Shown: positions 16,477 to 24,946, numbered from the stretch's first letter. The stretch: DNA of 56,533 nt from an uncultured Clostridium sp. (GCF_910588715.1 NZ_CAJURG010000010.1:1-56533), one strand, 5' to 3'. The notes: generated by a model not told the origin, from the sequence alone. Numbers and translations: made by a program.

Positions 16477-16779
16477 TTAATTTATAAAGCTATAAATTTT
16501 ATTATATCTTTCTAAGTCCTCGGTTAAGTGAGTTTTATTTTTAACATTAATAAATCTTTCAACTAGACAACAAGCTAAGTTTTTATCAGCTGTATGAAGT
16601 ACACCGTTAATTTCAACTAATGGACGATTATATTTATCAAATCCCTTTAGTGAAATAGAATAACCATTATTAATTAAATATTTTAAAACTTTACCTAAAA
16701 ACTCATCTTTATCAGCTATATCTTTATCATTTATATATACATCAAAGCAATCTTCGTTATGTTTATAAATACCCTCCAT
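16477..16779 (-). CDS. Hypothetical 100-residue protein
   Basis: A soluble acidic/basic mixed protein with a predicted alpha/beta character (DEFLGKVLKYLINNGYSIS, NRPLVEINGVLHTADKNLAC). There is no signal peptide or membrane segment. GTGAGGG lies before the ATG. I do not recognise the family. It is the only gene downstream of the candidate minus-strand sRNA/attenuator at 16893-16961, which could be its leader. Confidence 0.65.
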   Translation of the reverse strand: MEGIYKHNEDCFDVYINDKDIADKDEFLGKVLKYLINNGYSISLKGFDKYNRPLVEINGVLHTADKNLACCLVERFINVKNKTHLTEDLERYNKIYSFIN

Positions 16780-16892
16780 ATTAATCCCTCACTTATTTAA
16801 TTAAAAATATAATTTTATCTATACATGTATATTTCTATAAACTTTTAATAATTCCTTTAAACGTTTACTTAATGTTATGATAATTTATTTAG

Positions 16893-16961
16893 ATAAATAA
16901 AAAAACAGGAGCATTAGCAGACTACTCCTGTTTTAAACCTATTTTTGCCTGGTAGGTTTAT
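16893..16961 (-). ncRNA. Candidate small RNA or attenuator leader (minus strand)
   Basis: On the minus strand a TATAAT (plus positions 16968-16973) is followed by two hairpins. The first is AAACCTA / TAGGTTT with loop CCAGGCAAAAA. The second is AAAACAGGAG / CTCCTGTTTT with a 13-base loop, ending in seven T. The predicted RNA is about 70 nt. The -35 is weak. It may be free-standing or the attenuated leader of the gene at 16477-16779, which starts about 110 bases on. It does not match any riboswitch class I can recall. Confidence 0.45.
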
Positions 16962-17066
16962 ATTTAAATTATACCATAAAAATACAAAAACTTAAATAAG
17001 ATATATAATATTTAGATAAATTTATAAAATTTTGTTACATAAAAAGAATAAAATGGAAAAATAATA

Positions 17067-17096
17067 TTGACTATATTTATTATATAAGCATATAAT
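17067..17096 (+). promoter_or_regulatory. Promoter of the arsR-type/cadA operon
   Basis: TTGACT (17067-17072), 18-base spacer, TATAAT (17091-17096). Confidence 0.7.
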
Positions 17097-17108
17097 AAAT
17101 ATATAAAC

Positions 17109-17128
17109 ATATGAACAGTTATTCATGT
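17109..17128. promoter_or_regulatory. ArsR/SmtB-family (CadC-like) operator
   Basis: ATATGAACAGTTATTCATGT is an imperfect palindrome of the TGAACA/TATTCA type bound by CadC, SmtB and CzrA repressors. It lies just after the -10 box, where a bound repressor would block initiation. Confidence 0.7.
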
Positions 17129-17189
17129 GTTTTCTTTAAAAAAATTTTTGCTTTAGCATCCACACTATTTGAAATTGGAGGAATATACT

Positions 17190-17558
17190 ATGAAAAATAA
17201 CATTGATAATAATATTGAAAGCTGTTCTTCTAATGTTATACATGCAGAAGTAGTTAAAAAGGTAAAAATGCAGTTACCTAAAGATGAGGTTTTATATGAT
17301 TTAGCAGAGTTATTTAAAGTTTTTGGAGATAGCACAAGAATAAAAATAATTTGTGCATTATTTGAAGAAGAAATGTGTGTTTGTGATTTATCAGCTTTAT
17401 TAAATGTTAGTCAATCTGCGATTTCTCATCAATTAAGGGTATTAAAAGCTGCTAGGTTAGTTAAATTTAGAAGGTCAGGCAAAATAATTTATTATTCATT
17501 AAATGATGAGCATATTAAGCATATATTTGACGAAGGGTTAAAGCATATCACTGAATAA
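17190..17558 (+). CDS. ArsR/SmtB-family metal-responsive repressor (CadC-like)
   Basis: A 122-residue winged-helix repressor. LAELFKVFGDSTRIKIICAL is the family N-terminal helix, CVCDL (Cys63, Cys65) is the alpha-3 metal-binding motif, and SQSAISHQLRVLKAARLV is the recognition helix. Cys12 near the N terminus could add a ligand, as in CadC. Loss of DNA binding on metal uptake would de-repress the operon. The ATG at 17190 has TTGGAGGAATATACT before it and is preferred over an upstream TTG. The cadA pump starts 28 bases after its stop, so the gene is self-regulated together with its target. Confidence 0.92.
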   Translation: MKNNIDNNIESCSSNVIHAEVVKKVKMQLPKDEVLYDLAELFKVFGDSTRIKIICALFEEEMCVCDLSALLNVSQSAISHQLRVLKAARLVKFRRSGKIIYYSLNDEHIKHIFDEGLKHITE

Positions 17559-17586
17559 ATATGATATTAATAAGGAGAAATATTCT

Positions 17587-19758
17587 ATGGAAATTAAATT
17601 GGTTTTAAGTGGATTAAATTGTGCTAATTGTGCTAGTAAAATAGAATCTAAGGTTAACAAAATAAATGGAATAAAAAACGCTTCATTAAATTTTTCAACA
17701 ACAGTATTAACAGTAGAGCTTATTGAAGAAAGAGAAAAGAATAATATAATAAATGAAATTAAATTAATAGTTAAAAAATTAGAACCACACGTTAAAGTAA
17801 TTGAAAAGGCAGATAATAAGAGGGATATATATAATAATCAAAAGTGCAATGATAGTTGTTGTATTAATTTAAATGAGGATAAAAAATACAGTCACTCTAA
17901 GAAATCTAAAAATAAATTTTTTGAATACTTTAAAGATAATTTACTATTAATTATCGGAACTGTAATTTATATTGTTGCTTTATTTTATAAAAATAGTGAA
18001 AACTTATTATCAGTTATATTATTTGGAGTAAGTTATTTGATAATAGGAGGAAATGTATTATTAAGTGCAATAAAAAATATTTTTAGGGGTCAAGTTTTTG
18101 ATGAAAATTTCTTAATGAGTATTGCTACTATAGGGGCATTTTTTATTGGAGAATATCCAGAGGCAGTTGCAGTTATGTTATTTTATCAAATAGGAGAAGT
18201 ATTCCAAGGATATGCTGTAAATAAATCAAGAAAGTCAATATCTTCACTTATGAATATAAGAGCAGATTATGCGAATCTTTTAAAGGAAGATACTGAAATT
18301 AAAGTATCACCAGAAGAAGTTAATATAAATGATATTATTGTTATTAAACCTGGAGAAAGAGTTCCTTTAGATGGAATTATTTTAGAGGGAACAAGCTTTA
18401 TAGATACTTCAGCATTAACTGGAGAGTCAGTACCACGTGAAGTTACAGTTGGAAATGAAATTCTTTCAGGTTCAATAAATAATAGTGGAGTTTTAAAAGT
18501 AAAGGTAGATAAGGAATTTGGTGAATCTACAGTTGCTAGAATTTTAGAACTAGTAGAAAATGCTTCAAGTAAAAAAGCTCCAACAGAAAAGTTTATAAGT
18601 AAATTTGCAAAAATTTATACTCCAATAGTAGTTATAATTGCACTTTTAGTTGCTGTAATTCCACCTATTTTAATTAAAGATGCAACTTTTTCAAGTTGGA
18701 TTTACAAAGCACTTTCAATATTAGTTGTATCTTGTCCTTGCGCATTAGTTGTTTCAATTCCACTAGGATTTTTCTCCGGAATAGGAGCAGCATCTAAAAA
18801 AGGAATTTTAGTTAAGGGTGGAAATTATTTAGAAGCATTAAAAAATAGTGAAATTGTAATATTTGACAAAACAGGAACTTTAACAAAGGGAGTTTTTAAG
18901 GTTACTGATATAAATCCTAAAAATATTACTAAAGAGGAATTACTAGAAGTAACAGCAATGGGAGAATTATATTCAAATCATCCAATAGCAATATCAATAT
19001 TAAAAGCTTATGGAAAAGATATTAATAAAGAATATATAAAGAATTACAAAGAGATTTCAGGACATGGGATAGAAGTAACTATAAAAGAAAACAATGTTTT
19101 ACTTGGAAACAGTAAATTAATGAAAAGTAAAAATATAAATTATGAAGAGGTAGATTCTATTGGAACAATAGTACATGTTGCTATTAATGATGAATACAAA
19201 GGAAATATAGTTATTTCAGATGAAATAAAAGAAAATGTAAAAGAAGAATTAAAGGAACTAAAAAAAGTTGGAATAAAGAAAACCATAATGCTTACAGGAG
19301 ATATTAAAAATGTTGCTAATAAAGTGGCAGGAGCTATTGGAATAGATGAAGTATATTCAGAGCTTCTACCAGCAGATAAAGTAAGTAAAGTAGAAAATAT
19401 ATTAAACTCAAAAAGCAAAAAGGGAAAAGTATTATTTGTTGGTGATGGAATAAATGATGCACCATCATTGGCTAGAGCTGATATTGGAGTTGCTATGGGA
19501 GGAATAGGGTCAGATGCTGCAATAGAAGCGGCTGATGTTGTTTTGATGAAAGATAACATTAAAGAACTATCCGAAGCTATAAAAATATCTAGAAAAACAA
19601 ATAAAATTTTGTGGCAAAATATAATATTTTCATTAGGTATTAAAGTATTAGTTATGTTATTAGTTGTATTAGGTTTAACAAACATGTGGGTTGCAGTATT
19701 TGCTGATGTTGGAGTAACTCTAATAGCTGTTTTAAATTCAATGAGAATAATTCGATAA
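17587..19758 (+). CDS. cadA: Heavy-metal (Cd/Zn/Pb) exporting P1B-type ATPase CadA
   Basis: A 723-residue efflux ATPase. It has one N-terminal HMA domain (CANC at 12-15), then a Cys-rich spot KCNDSCC near 86-92 that could add metal ligands. The membrane CPC at 383-385 sits in VVSCPCALVVSIPLG, the CadA/ZntA signature, and differs from the CPCALGLATP of copper pumps. The phosphorylation site is DKTGT at 427, with SNHPIA and GDGINDAPSLARADIG later. The repressor upstream and the operator support a divalent-cation role. AAGGAG lies before the ATG. Which metal is preferred cannot be said. Confidence 0.93.
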   Translation: MEIKLVLSGLNCANCASKIESKVNKINGIKNASLNFSTTVLTVELIEEREKNNIINEIKLIVKKLEPHVKVIEKADNKRDIYNNQKCNDSCCINLNEDKKYSHSKKSKNKFFEYFKDNLLLIIGTVIYIVALFYKNSENLLSVILFGVSYLIIGGNVLLSAIKNIFRGQVFDENFLMSIATIGAFFIGEYPEAVAVMLFYQIGEVFQGYAVNKSRKSISSLMNIRADYANLLKEDTEIKVSPEEVNINDIIVIKPGERVPLDGIILEGTSFIDTSALTGESVPREVTVGNEILSGSINNSGVLKVKVDKEFGESTVARILELVENASSKKAPTEKFISKFAKIYTPIVVIIALLVAVIPPILIKDATFSSWIYKALSILVVSCPCALVVSIPLGFFSGIGAASKKGILVKGGNYLEALKNSEIVIFDKTGTLTKGVFKVTDINPKNITKEELLEVTAMGELYSNHPIAISILKAYGKDINKEYIKNYKEISGHGIEVTIKENNVLLGNSKLMKSKNINYEEVDSIGTIVHVAINDEYKGNIVISDEIKENVKEELKELKKVGIKKTIMLTGDIKNVANKVAGAIGIDEVYSELLPADKVSKVENILNSKSKKGKVLFVGDGINDAPSLARADIGVAMGGIGSDAAIEAADVVLMKDNIKELSEAIKISRKTNKILWQNIIFSLGIKVLVMLLVVLGLTNMWVAVFADVGVTLIAVLNSMRIIR

Positions 19759-19761
19759 ATA

Positions 19762-19790
19762 TTGACAAATTATATTTTGTTTATTATAAT
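19762..19790 (+). promoter_or_regulatory. Consensus promoter of an unassigned RNA
   Basis: TTGACA (19762-19767), 17-base spacer, TATAAT (19785-19790): a perfect vegetative promoter directed into a region without a coding frame. Confidence 0.8.
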
Positions 19791-19796
19791 AAACAA

Positions 19797-19947
19797 AGTC
19801 GAGAACATTTTAGGCGTAAGGGAATAGCATACAACATCATTTCGATGCTGTATAAAAAGTCAAATACTCCATAATATTTGACTTTGCTTCTATAAGAGAG
19901 ACTTATGTATAACTGATCTGCTAAGTTATACATAAGTCTCTCTTTTT
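19797..19947 (+). ncRNA. Candidate structured non-coding RNA of about 150 nt
   Basis: It starts at the perfect promoter above and ends at a strong intrinsic terminator. In between are a single-stranded-looking 5' part with GGCGTAAGGGAATAG, a hairpin ATACAACATC/GATGCTGTAT (19829-19853), and a hairpin AAAGTCAAAT/ATTTGACTTT (19856-19885). The early AAGTC could alternatively pair with GACTT of the second hairpin. No ORF with a start and a ribosome binding site is present. I cannot match it to 6S RNA, SRP RNA, tmRNA or a riboswitch class. It may be a trans-acting sRNA or a stand-alone regulatory RNA. Confidence 0.6.
19895..19947 (+). terminator. Terminator of the candidate RNA
   Basis: AGAGAGACTTATGTATAACT / AAGTTATACATAAGTCTCTCT, an almost perfect stem, then TTTTT. 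Confidence 0.9.
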
Positions 19948-20100
19948 AAAATAATTAATGAAGAGTTAAAATAATTTAAAAAGTTTTCATATAAGAAAAT
20001 TAAATAAAATTAAATAAAATAGCAAAAAATAAACTGGAAAATTATAAAAATAGAAAATTCCTATATATTAAATAGGAAATACTTATGTATTAAAATATAG

Positions 20101-20125
20101 TAATAACATAAAAAGTATGTTATTA
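20101..20125. repeat. Inverted repeat upstream of rex
   Basis: TAATAACATA-AAAAG-TATGTTATTA is a perfect 10-bp inverted repeat, 64 bases before the rex start. It does not fit the Rex consensus TTGTTAA-N4-TTAACAA, so if it is an operator the factor is unknown. Confidence 0.6.
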
Positions 20126-20188
20126 TATTATCAAAGTTTGATTTGTAGTAGGAATATTATTGAAGTATATTAAGGAGATTTATATACA

Positions 20189-20818
20189 ATGGAGAAAAAA
20201 AAGAGTGTTTCTATGGCTGTAATTAAAAGATTACCTAAATATCATAGATATTTAAAAGAGCTCATGAGAAATGATGTAGATAGAATTTCATCTAAGGAAT
20301 TAGGTGAAAAAATTGGTTTTACAGCGTCTCAAATAAGGCAGGATTTAAATAATTTTGGTGACTTTGGACAGCAAGGATATGGATATAATGTAAAAGAATT
20401 ATATAAACAAATAAGCTTGATTTTAGGGTTAGATAAAGATTATACAGGTGTAATAATTGGTGCAGGTAACTTAGGTCAGGCAATTGCAAACTACAATAGA
20501 TTTTCTGAATTAGGACTATCTATTGAATGTATTTTTGATGCTAATCCAAAACTTATTGGAATGAAAATAAGAGATATTGAAATTAAAGATATAGATGATT
20601 TAGAAGGATTTTTACAAGAGAATAATATAAATATTGGTATTATATGTGTTCCGAGAATAAATGCTCAAAAGGTAAGTGATGTATTAGTTAAAGGTGGAGT
20701 AAAGGGAATTTGGAATTTTGCACCGGTTGACTTAGCTGTTCCTGATGATGTTAAGGTAGAAAATGTTCATTTATCTGAAAGTTTATTAACTTTAGTATAT
20801 TTAATGAAGGATAATTAA
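20189..20818 (+). CDS. rex: Redox-sensing transcriptional repressor Rex
   Basis: A 209-residue repressor. The N-terminal winged helix (about 10-75) has the family-typical RLPKYHRYL and FTASQIRQDLNNFG. The Rossmann domain follows, with GAGNLGQAI near 91-99, and binds NADH/NAD+. The C-terminal helix swaps between subunits. A high NADH/NAD+ ratio releases it from DNA, switching on NADH-consuming fermentation genes. AAGGAG precedes the ATG. It lies directly upstream of the butyryl-CoA operon, whose leader carries a good Rex-like site at 21011-21028. It has its own terminator, so it is a separate transcription unit. Confidence 0.95.
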   Translation: MEKKKSVSMAVIKRLPKYHRYLKELMRNDVDRISSKELGEKIGFTASQIRQDLNNFGDFGQQGYGYNVKELYKQISLILGLDKDYTGVIIGAGNLGQAIANYNRFSELGLSIECIFDANPKLIGMKIRDIEIKDIDDLEGFLQENNINIGIICVPRINAQKVSDVLVKGGVKGIWNFAPVDLAVPDDVKVENVHLSESLLTLVYLMKDN

Positions 20819-20850
20819 AATAGTTGTTGCGTAAGCAACAACTATTTTTT
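20817..20850 (+). terminator. rex terminator
   Basis: AAATAGTTGTTGC-GTAA-GCAACAACTATTT followed by TTT. Confidence 0.9.
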
Positions 20851-20909
20851 ATATAAAAATATTTAAATAAATAAAGAAATTTGCTCGTCTTATAAATGGA
20901 AAATATTGG

Positions 20910-20938
20910 TTGCAAATGATAAATTAAGATATTATAAT
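20910..20938 (+). promoter_or_regulatory. Likely promoter of the crt-bcd-etfBA-hbd operon
   Basis: TTGCAA (20910-20915), 17-base spacer, TATAAT (20933-20938). The transcript would begin about 130 bases before crt. A second weaker start overlapping the Rex-like site is possible. Confidence 0.65.
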
Positions 20939-21010
20939 TATAAATGAGTTATGATTATTCAGAATCTTCTAACCAAAGAAAAAGAGATTTTATAATCTTT
21001 TTTATAAGCT

Positions 21011-21028
21011 TTGTTAATTATCTCACAA
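21011..21028. promoter_or_regulatory. Rex operator-like site
   Basis: TTGTTAATTATCTCACAA matches the clostridial Rex consensus TTGTTAA-N4-TTAACAA at 12 of the 14 defined positions. It lies about 50 bp before crt and 190 bp after rex. Rex control of this operon is known in C. acetobutylicum. Confidence 0.75.
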
Positions 21029-21077
21029 TAAATTATATATATTTATTGTAGTGAATGATATAAAAGGGGGAGATTTT

Positions 21078-21887
21078 ATGGAGATTAAAAATGTTATTTT
21101 AGAAGAAGAGTTAAAAAATGTGACTTTTCAAAAAGAGGGTAATTTAGCAATTATAACAATAAACAGACCGAAGGCATTAAATGCCTTAAATTCAGAAACA
21201 TTAAGAGAATTAGATTTAGCTATTACAAATATTGAAAATGATAATAATGTTTATTGTGTAATACTTACAGGGGCTGGGGAGAAATCTTTTGTTGCTGGGG
21301 CTGATATAGCAGAAATGAAGGATTTGGATTCTAATGCTGGAAAGGAATTTGGTCTTTTAGGAAATAAAATATTTAGAAAATTAGAAAGCTTGGATAAGCC
21401 TGTTATAGCTGCTATTTCAGGTTTTGCTTTAGGTGGAGGTTGTGAACTTGCTATGGCATGTGACATAAGAATAGCATCAGAAAAGGCAAGATTTGCACAG
21501 CCAGAAGCAGGTCTTGGAATAACGCCAGGATTTGGGGGAACTCAAAGATTACCTAGAATAGTTGGGTTAGGCAAAGCTAAGGAGTTAATTTATACTTGTT
21601 CAATGATTAATGCCGAAGAAGCTTTAAAAATTGGATTGGTTAATAAAGTTGTACCATTAGAAAATTTAATGGAAGAAGCTAAAAAAATGGCATTTACTAT
21701 TTGCAAAAATGCACCAATAGCAGTAAAGCTTTGTAAAGATTCAATTAATAGAGGAATGCAAGTAGATATAGATAAGGCTATTGAAATTGAAGCAGAGGAT
21801 TTTGGAAAATGCTTCGATTCAGAAGACCAAGTTGAAGGAATGACTGCATTTTTAGAAAGAAGAGCGAAAGATTTTAAAAATAAATAA
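21078..21887 (+). CDS. crt: 3-hydroxybutyryl-CoA dehydratase (crotonase)
   Basis: A 269-residue enoyl-CoA hydratase/isomerase family enzyme. It converts 3-hydroxybutyryl-CoA to crotonyl-CoA in the cytoplasm. VAGADIAEM and ALGGGCELAMACDIR form the oxyanion hole, and PEAGLGITPGFGGTQRL carries the catalytic Glu. It closely follows the clostridial Crt pattern, with about eight extra residues at the N terminus. The ATG at 21078 has AAGGGGGAG seven bases upstream, so the frame's earlier GTG is not needed. It is the first gene of the butyryl-CoA operon. Confidence 0.95.
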   Translation: MEIKNVILEEELKNVTFQKEGNLAIITINRPKALNALNSETLRELDLAITNIENDNNVYCVILTGAGEKSFVAGADIAEMKDLDSNAGKEFGLLGNKIFRKLESLDKPVIAAISGFALGGGCELAMACDIRIASEKARFAQPEAGLGITPGFGGTQRLPRIVGLGKAKELIYTCSMINAEEALKIGLVNKVVPLENLMEEAKKMAFTICKNAPIAVKLCKDSINRGMQVDIDKAIEIEAEDFGKCFDSEDQVEGMTAFLERRAKDFKNK

Positions 21888-21937
21888 TTAAAATTTATTA
21901 TAAATAAATGAGGGGATTTTTGGGAGGTAAAAAAGCA

Positions 21938-23077
21938 ATGAATTTTGGATTAACTAGAGAGCAAGAGTTAGTAAGGCAAATGGTAAGAGAATTTGCAGTT
22001 AATGAAGTAAAGCCTATTGCTGCTGAAATCGATGAAACAGAAAGATTTCCAATGGAAAATGTGAAAAAAATGGCTGAACTTAAAATGATGGGTATACCAT
22101 TTCCGAAAGAATTAGGTGGAGCTGGTGGAGATGTATTATCTTACATTATAGCAGTTGAAGAACTATCAAAAGCTTGTGCAACAACAGGAGTTATAGTTTC
22201 TTGTCATACATCACTTTGTGCTTCATTAATATATGAAAATGGAACTCCAGAGCAAAAAGAAAAATATTTAGTTCCACTTGCAAAAGGAGAAAAGATTGGT
22301 GCCTTTGGTTTAACTGAACCAGGTGCAGGTACAGATGCGGCAGGACAACAAACTACAGCTATATTAGATGGAGATAATTATATTTTAAATGGTTCTAAAA
22401 TATTTATTACAAATGGTGGTGTTGCAGACACTTTTGTAGTATTTGCTATGACTGATAAGTCAAAGGGAACTAGAGGAATATCTGCTTTTATAGTTGAAAA
22501 AGGATTTAAAGGATTTTCAATTGGTAAAAGAGAAGAAAAGTTAGGAATTAGAGCATCTTCTACAACTGAGCTTATATTTGAAAATTGTATAGTTCCAAAG
22601 GAAAACCTAATTGGAAAAGAAGGTAAAGGATTTGGAATAGCGATGAAGACTCTTGATGGAGGAAGAATTGGTATTGCAGCTCAAGCATTAGGAATTGCAG
22701 AAGGGGCTTATGAAGAAGCTGTTAAGTATATGAAAGAAAGAAAGCAATTTGGTAAGCCTTTATCAGCATTCCAAGGATTACAATGGATGATTGCAGAAAT
22801 GGAAACAAAAATTGAAGCGGCAAAACTTTTAGTATATAAGGCTGCATGGCTTAAACAAAATAAGCTTCCGTATTCAGTAAATGCTGCTAAAGCAAAATTA
22901 TTTGCAGCAGAAGTTGCTATGGATGTAACAACTAAAGCTGTACAAATTCATGGTGGTTACGGATATACTAAGGAGTATCCAGTTGAAAGAATGATGAGAG
23001 ATGCTAAGATAACTGAAATTTATGAAGGAACTTCAGAAGTTCAAAAAATGGTTATTGCAGGCGCAGCATTAAGATAA
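21938..23077 (+). CDS. bcd: Butyryl-CoA dehydrogenase
   Basis: A 379-residue acyl-CoA dehydrogenase with FAD. It reduces crotonyl-CoA to butyryl-CoA; together with EtfAB it bifurcates electrons from NADH to crotonyl-CoA and ferredoxin. AFGLTEPGAGTDA and the late YEGTSEVQK with the catalytic Glu are the two family signatures; QIHGGYGY precedes the second. GGGAGG lies 10 bases before the ATG at 21938. It follows crt by 50 bases and precedes etfB by 15. Confidence 0.95.
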   Translation: MNFGLTREQELVRQMVREFAVNEVKPIAAEIDETERFPMENVKKMAELKMMGIPFPKELGGAGGDVLSYIIAVEELSKACATTGVIVSCHTSLCASLIYENGTPEQKEKYLVPLAKGEKIGAFGLTEPGAGTDAAGQQTTAILDGDNYILNGSKIFITNGGVADTFVVFAMTDKSKGTRGISAFIVEKGFKGFSIGKREEKLGIRASSTTELIFENCIVPKENLIGKEGKGFGIAMKTLDGGRIGIAAQALGIAEGAYEEAVKYMKERKQFGKPLSAFQGLQWMIAEMETKIEAAKLLVYKAAWLKQNKLPYSVNAAKAKLFAAEVAMDVTTKAVQIHGGYGYTKEYPVERMMRDAKITEIYEGTSEVQKMVIAGAALR

Positions 23078-23092
23078 TAGGAGGATTTAATA

Positions 23093-23872
23093 ATGAAGAT
23101 AGTAGTTTGTTTAAAGCAAGTACCAGATACAACTGTTGTAAAAATTGATCCAAAAACAGGAACTCTTATAAGAGATGGTGTTCCTTCGATAATAAATCCA
23201 GAGGATAAACATGCCTTAGAAGCAGCGTTACAATTAAAAGATAATTATGGAGCACATGTGACTGTAATTAGTATGGGACCTCCTCAAGCAAAAAATGCTT
23301 TAAGAGAAGCTTTATGTATGGGAGCTGATGAAGCAATTCTTTTAACTGATAGAGCATTTGGTGGTGCTGATACCTTAGCAACTTCAAAAACAATTGCAGC
23401 AGCAATTAAAAATTTAGATTACGATATAATATTTGGTGGAAGACAAGCTATAGATGGTGATACTGCACAGGTTGGTCCTGAAATAGCTGAACATTTAAAC
23501 ATACCACAAGTAACTTATGTACAAGGAGTAGAGGTTACTGAAAATGGATTAATAGTTAATAGAGCATTAGAAGATGGATATGAATTAATTAAGGTTCAAA
23601 CTCCTGTGCTTTTAACTGCAATTGAAGAATTAAATCATCCTAGATATATGAATGTTCAATATATATTTGACACTGTAGAAAAGGAAGTTAAAGTTATGAC
23701 TTCAGCTGATATAGATTTAGAATCAGATGAGTTAGGGTTGAAAGGTTCTCCAACTAAGGTAAAAAAATCAATGACTAAAGAAACTAAAGGTGCAGGAGAA
23801 ATGGTAAAAGAGCCAGCTAAAGAAGCTGCATTATATGTATTAGGAAAATTAAAAGAAAAGCACTACATCTAA
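23093..23872 (+). CDS. etfB: Electron transfer flavoprotein beta subunit
   Basis: A 259-residue protein. MKIVVCLKQVPDTT is the classic EtfB start, and GGRQAIDGDTAQVGPEIA is the nucleotide/flavin-binding region. It holds the bifurcating FAD with EtfA in the Bcd-EtfAB complex, taking electrons from NADH. AGGAGG precedes the ATG. It sits between bcd and etfA with short gaps, so it is co-transcribed. Confidence 0.95.
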   Translation: MKIVVCLKQVPDTTVVKIDPKTGTLIRDGVPSIINPEDKHALEAALQLKDNYGAHVTVISMGPPQAKNALREALCMGADEAILLTDRAFGGADTLATSKTIAAAIKNLDYDIIFGGRQAIDGDTAQVGPEIAEHLNIPQVTYVQGVEVTENGLIVNRALEDGYELIKVQTPVLLTAIEELNHPRYMNVQYIFDTVEKEVKVMTSADIDLESDELGLKGSPTKVKKSMTKETKGAGEMVKEPAKEAALYVLGKLKEKHYI

Positions 23873-23895
23873 TATAATTAGGGAGGATTTTTAAG

Positions 23896-24924
23896 ATGAA
23901 TATATCAGAATATAATGGAGTTTGGGTATTTGCTGAACAAAGAAATGGTGAATTGCAAAAGGTTTCTTTAGAAATATTAGGAGAAGGTAGAAGATTAGCA
24001 GATGAATTAGGTGTTAGTCTTACTGCTGTATTATTAGGGAATAATGTATCTTGCCTAGCTGAAATTTTAGGTGAAAATGGTGCTGATAATATATTAGTAG
24101 CTGAAAATGAGTATTTAGAAAATTATACAACAGATGGATATACAAAGGTTCTTTGTGATTTAGCAAATGAAAGAAAACCGGGTATACTATTTATTGGTGC
24201 TACTTTTATAGGTAGAGATTTAGGACCAAGAGTTGCTGCTAGACTTTCAACAGGATTAACTGCTGATTGTACATCATTAGAAGTTGATGTTACTAATGGT
24301 GATTTACTTGCAACAAGACCTGCTTTTGGAGGCAACTTAATGGCAACAATTGCTTGTCCAAACCACAGACCACAAATGGCAACTGTAAGACCGGGAGTAT
24401 TTTCAAAGTTAACAGAAAAGAAAGAAAATTATAATATAGAAAAAGTTAATGTTAATTTAAAACCTTCAGATATTAGAACTACTGTTTTAGAAGTAGTTAA
24501 GGCTAATAAAGATATTGTTGATATTGGAGAAGCTAAAGTTATAGTTTCAGGTGGTAGAGGTGTTGGAAGTAAAGAAAATTTTGCATTACTTCAAGAACTA
24601 GCAACTGCTTTAGGCGGAGTTGTTGGAGCATCAAGAGGTGCTGTAGATAAGGGTTGGATAGAAAGAGATTATCAAGTTGGACAAACAGGTAAAACTGTAA
24701 GACCAACAATTTATATTGCTTGTGGTATCTCAGGAGCAATTCAACACGTTGCAGGTATGCAAGAATCAGATATGATAATAGCTATTAATAAAGATGAAAC
24801 AGCTCCAATTATGAAAGTTGCAGATTATGCAATAGTTGGAGATTTAAATAAAGTTATACCAGAAATGATAAATAAACTAAAAGAGGATAGTGAGTCTGAA
24901 GAAAAATTAGTTTGTAGAATTTAG
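23896..24924 (+). CDS. etfA: Electron transfer flavoprotein alpha subunit
   Basis: A 342-residue protein. The N-terminal alpha/beta domain begins YNGVWVFAEQRNGEL. The C-terminal FAD-binding domain has VSGGRGVG, GASRGAVDKGWI, QVGQTGKTV and ACGISGAIQHVAGM. It shuttles electrons from EtfB to Bcd. GGGAGG precedes the ATG. The gene is the fourth in the operon, and 22 bases separate it from hbd. Confidence 0.95.
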   Translation: MNISEYNGVWVFAEQRNGELQKVSLEILGEGRRLADELGVSLTAVLLGNNVSCLAEILGENGADNILVAENEYLENYTTDGYTKVLCDLANERKPGILFIGATFIGRDLGPRVAARLSTGLTADCTSLEVDVTNGDLLATRPAFGGNLMATIACPNHRPQMATVRPGVFSKLTEKKENYNIEKVNVNLKPSDIRTTVLEVVKANKDIVDIGEAKVIVSGGRGVGSKENFALLQELATALGGVVGASRGAVDKGWIERDYQVGQTGKTVRPTIYIACGISGAIQHVAGMQESDMIIAINKDETAPIMKVADYAIVGDLNKVIPEMINKLKEDSESEEKLVCRI

Positions 24925-24946
24925 TGGTAAAAAGGAGAGGTTATTC

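Larger units (their letters stand above)
16780..17189. other. Regulatory gap of about 410 bases
   Basis: It contains the minus-strand sRNA/attenuator candidate (16893-16961) and, at its right end, the promoter and operator of the ArsR-cadA operon (17067-17128). Nothing else is convincing. Confidence 0.6.
19759..20188. other. Gene-free stretch of 430 bases between cadA and rex
   Basis: It holds a separate transcription unit for a structured RNA (19762-19947), a small palindrome TTCCTAT/ATAGGAA near 20058-20078, and a 10-bp inverted repeat upstream of rex (20101-20125). No ORF with a start and a ribosome binding site is seen. Confidence 0.7.

Noticed and set aside
19797..19947. 6S RNA identity for the candidate RNA
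   Set aside because: A long closing stem around a large open bubble is not clear: only about five 5' bases can pair with the 3' side if transcription starts at about 19797. Two local hairpins are better supported.
20101..20125. Rex operator in the rex promoter
   Set aside because: The repeat TAATAACATA does not match TTGTTAA-N4-TTAACAA in sequence or spacing.
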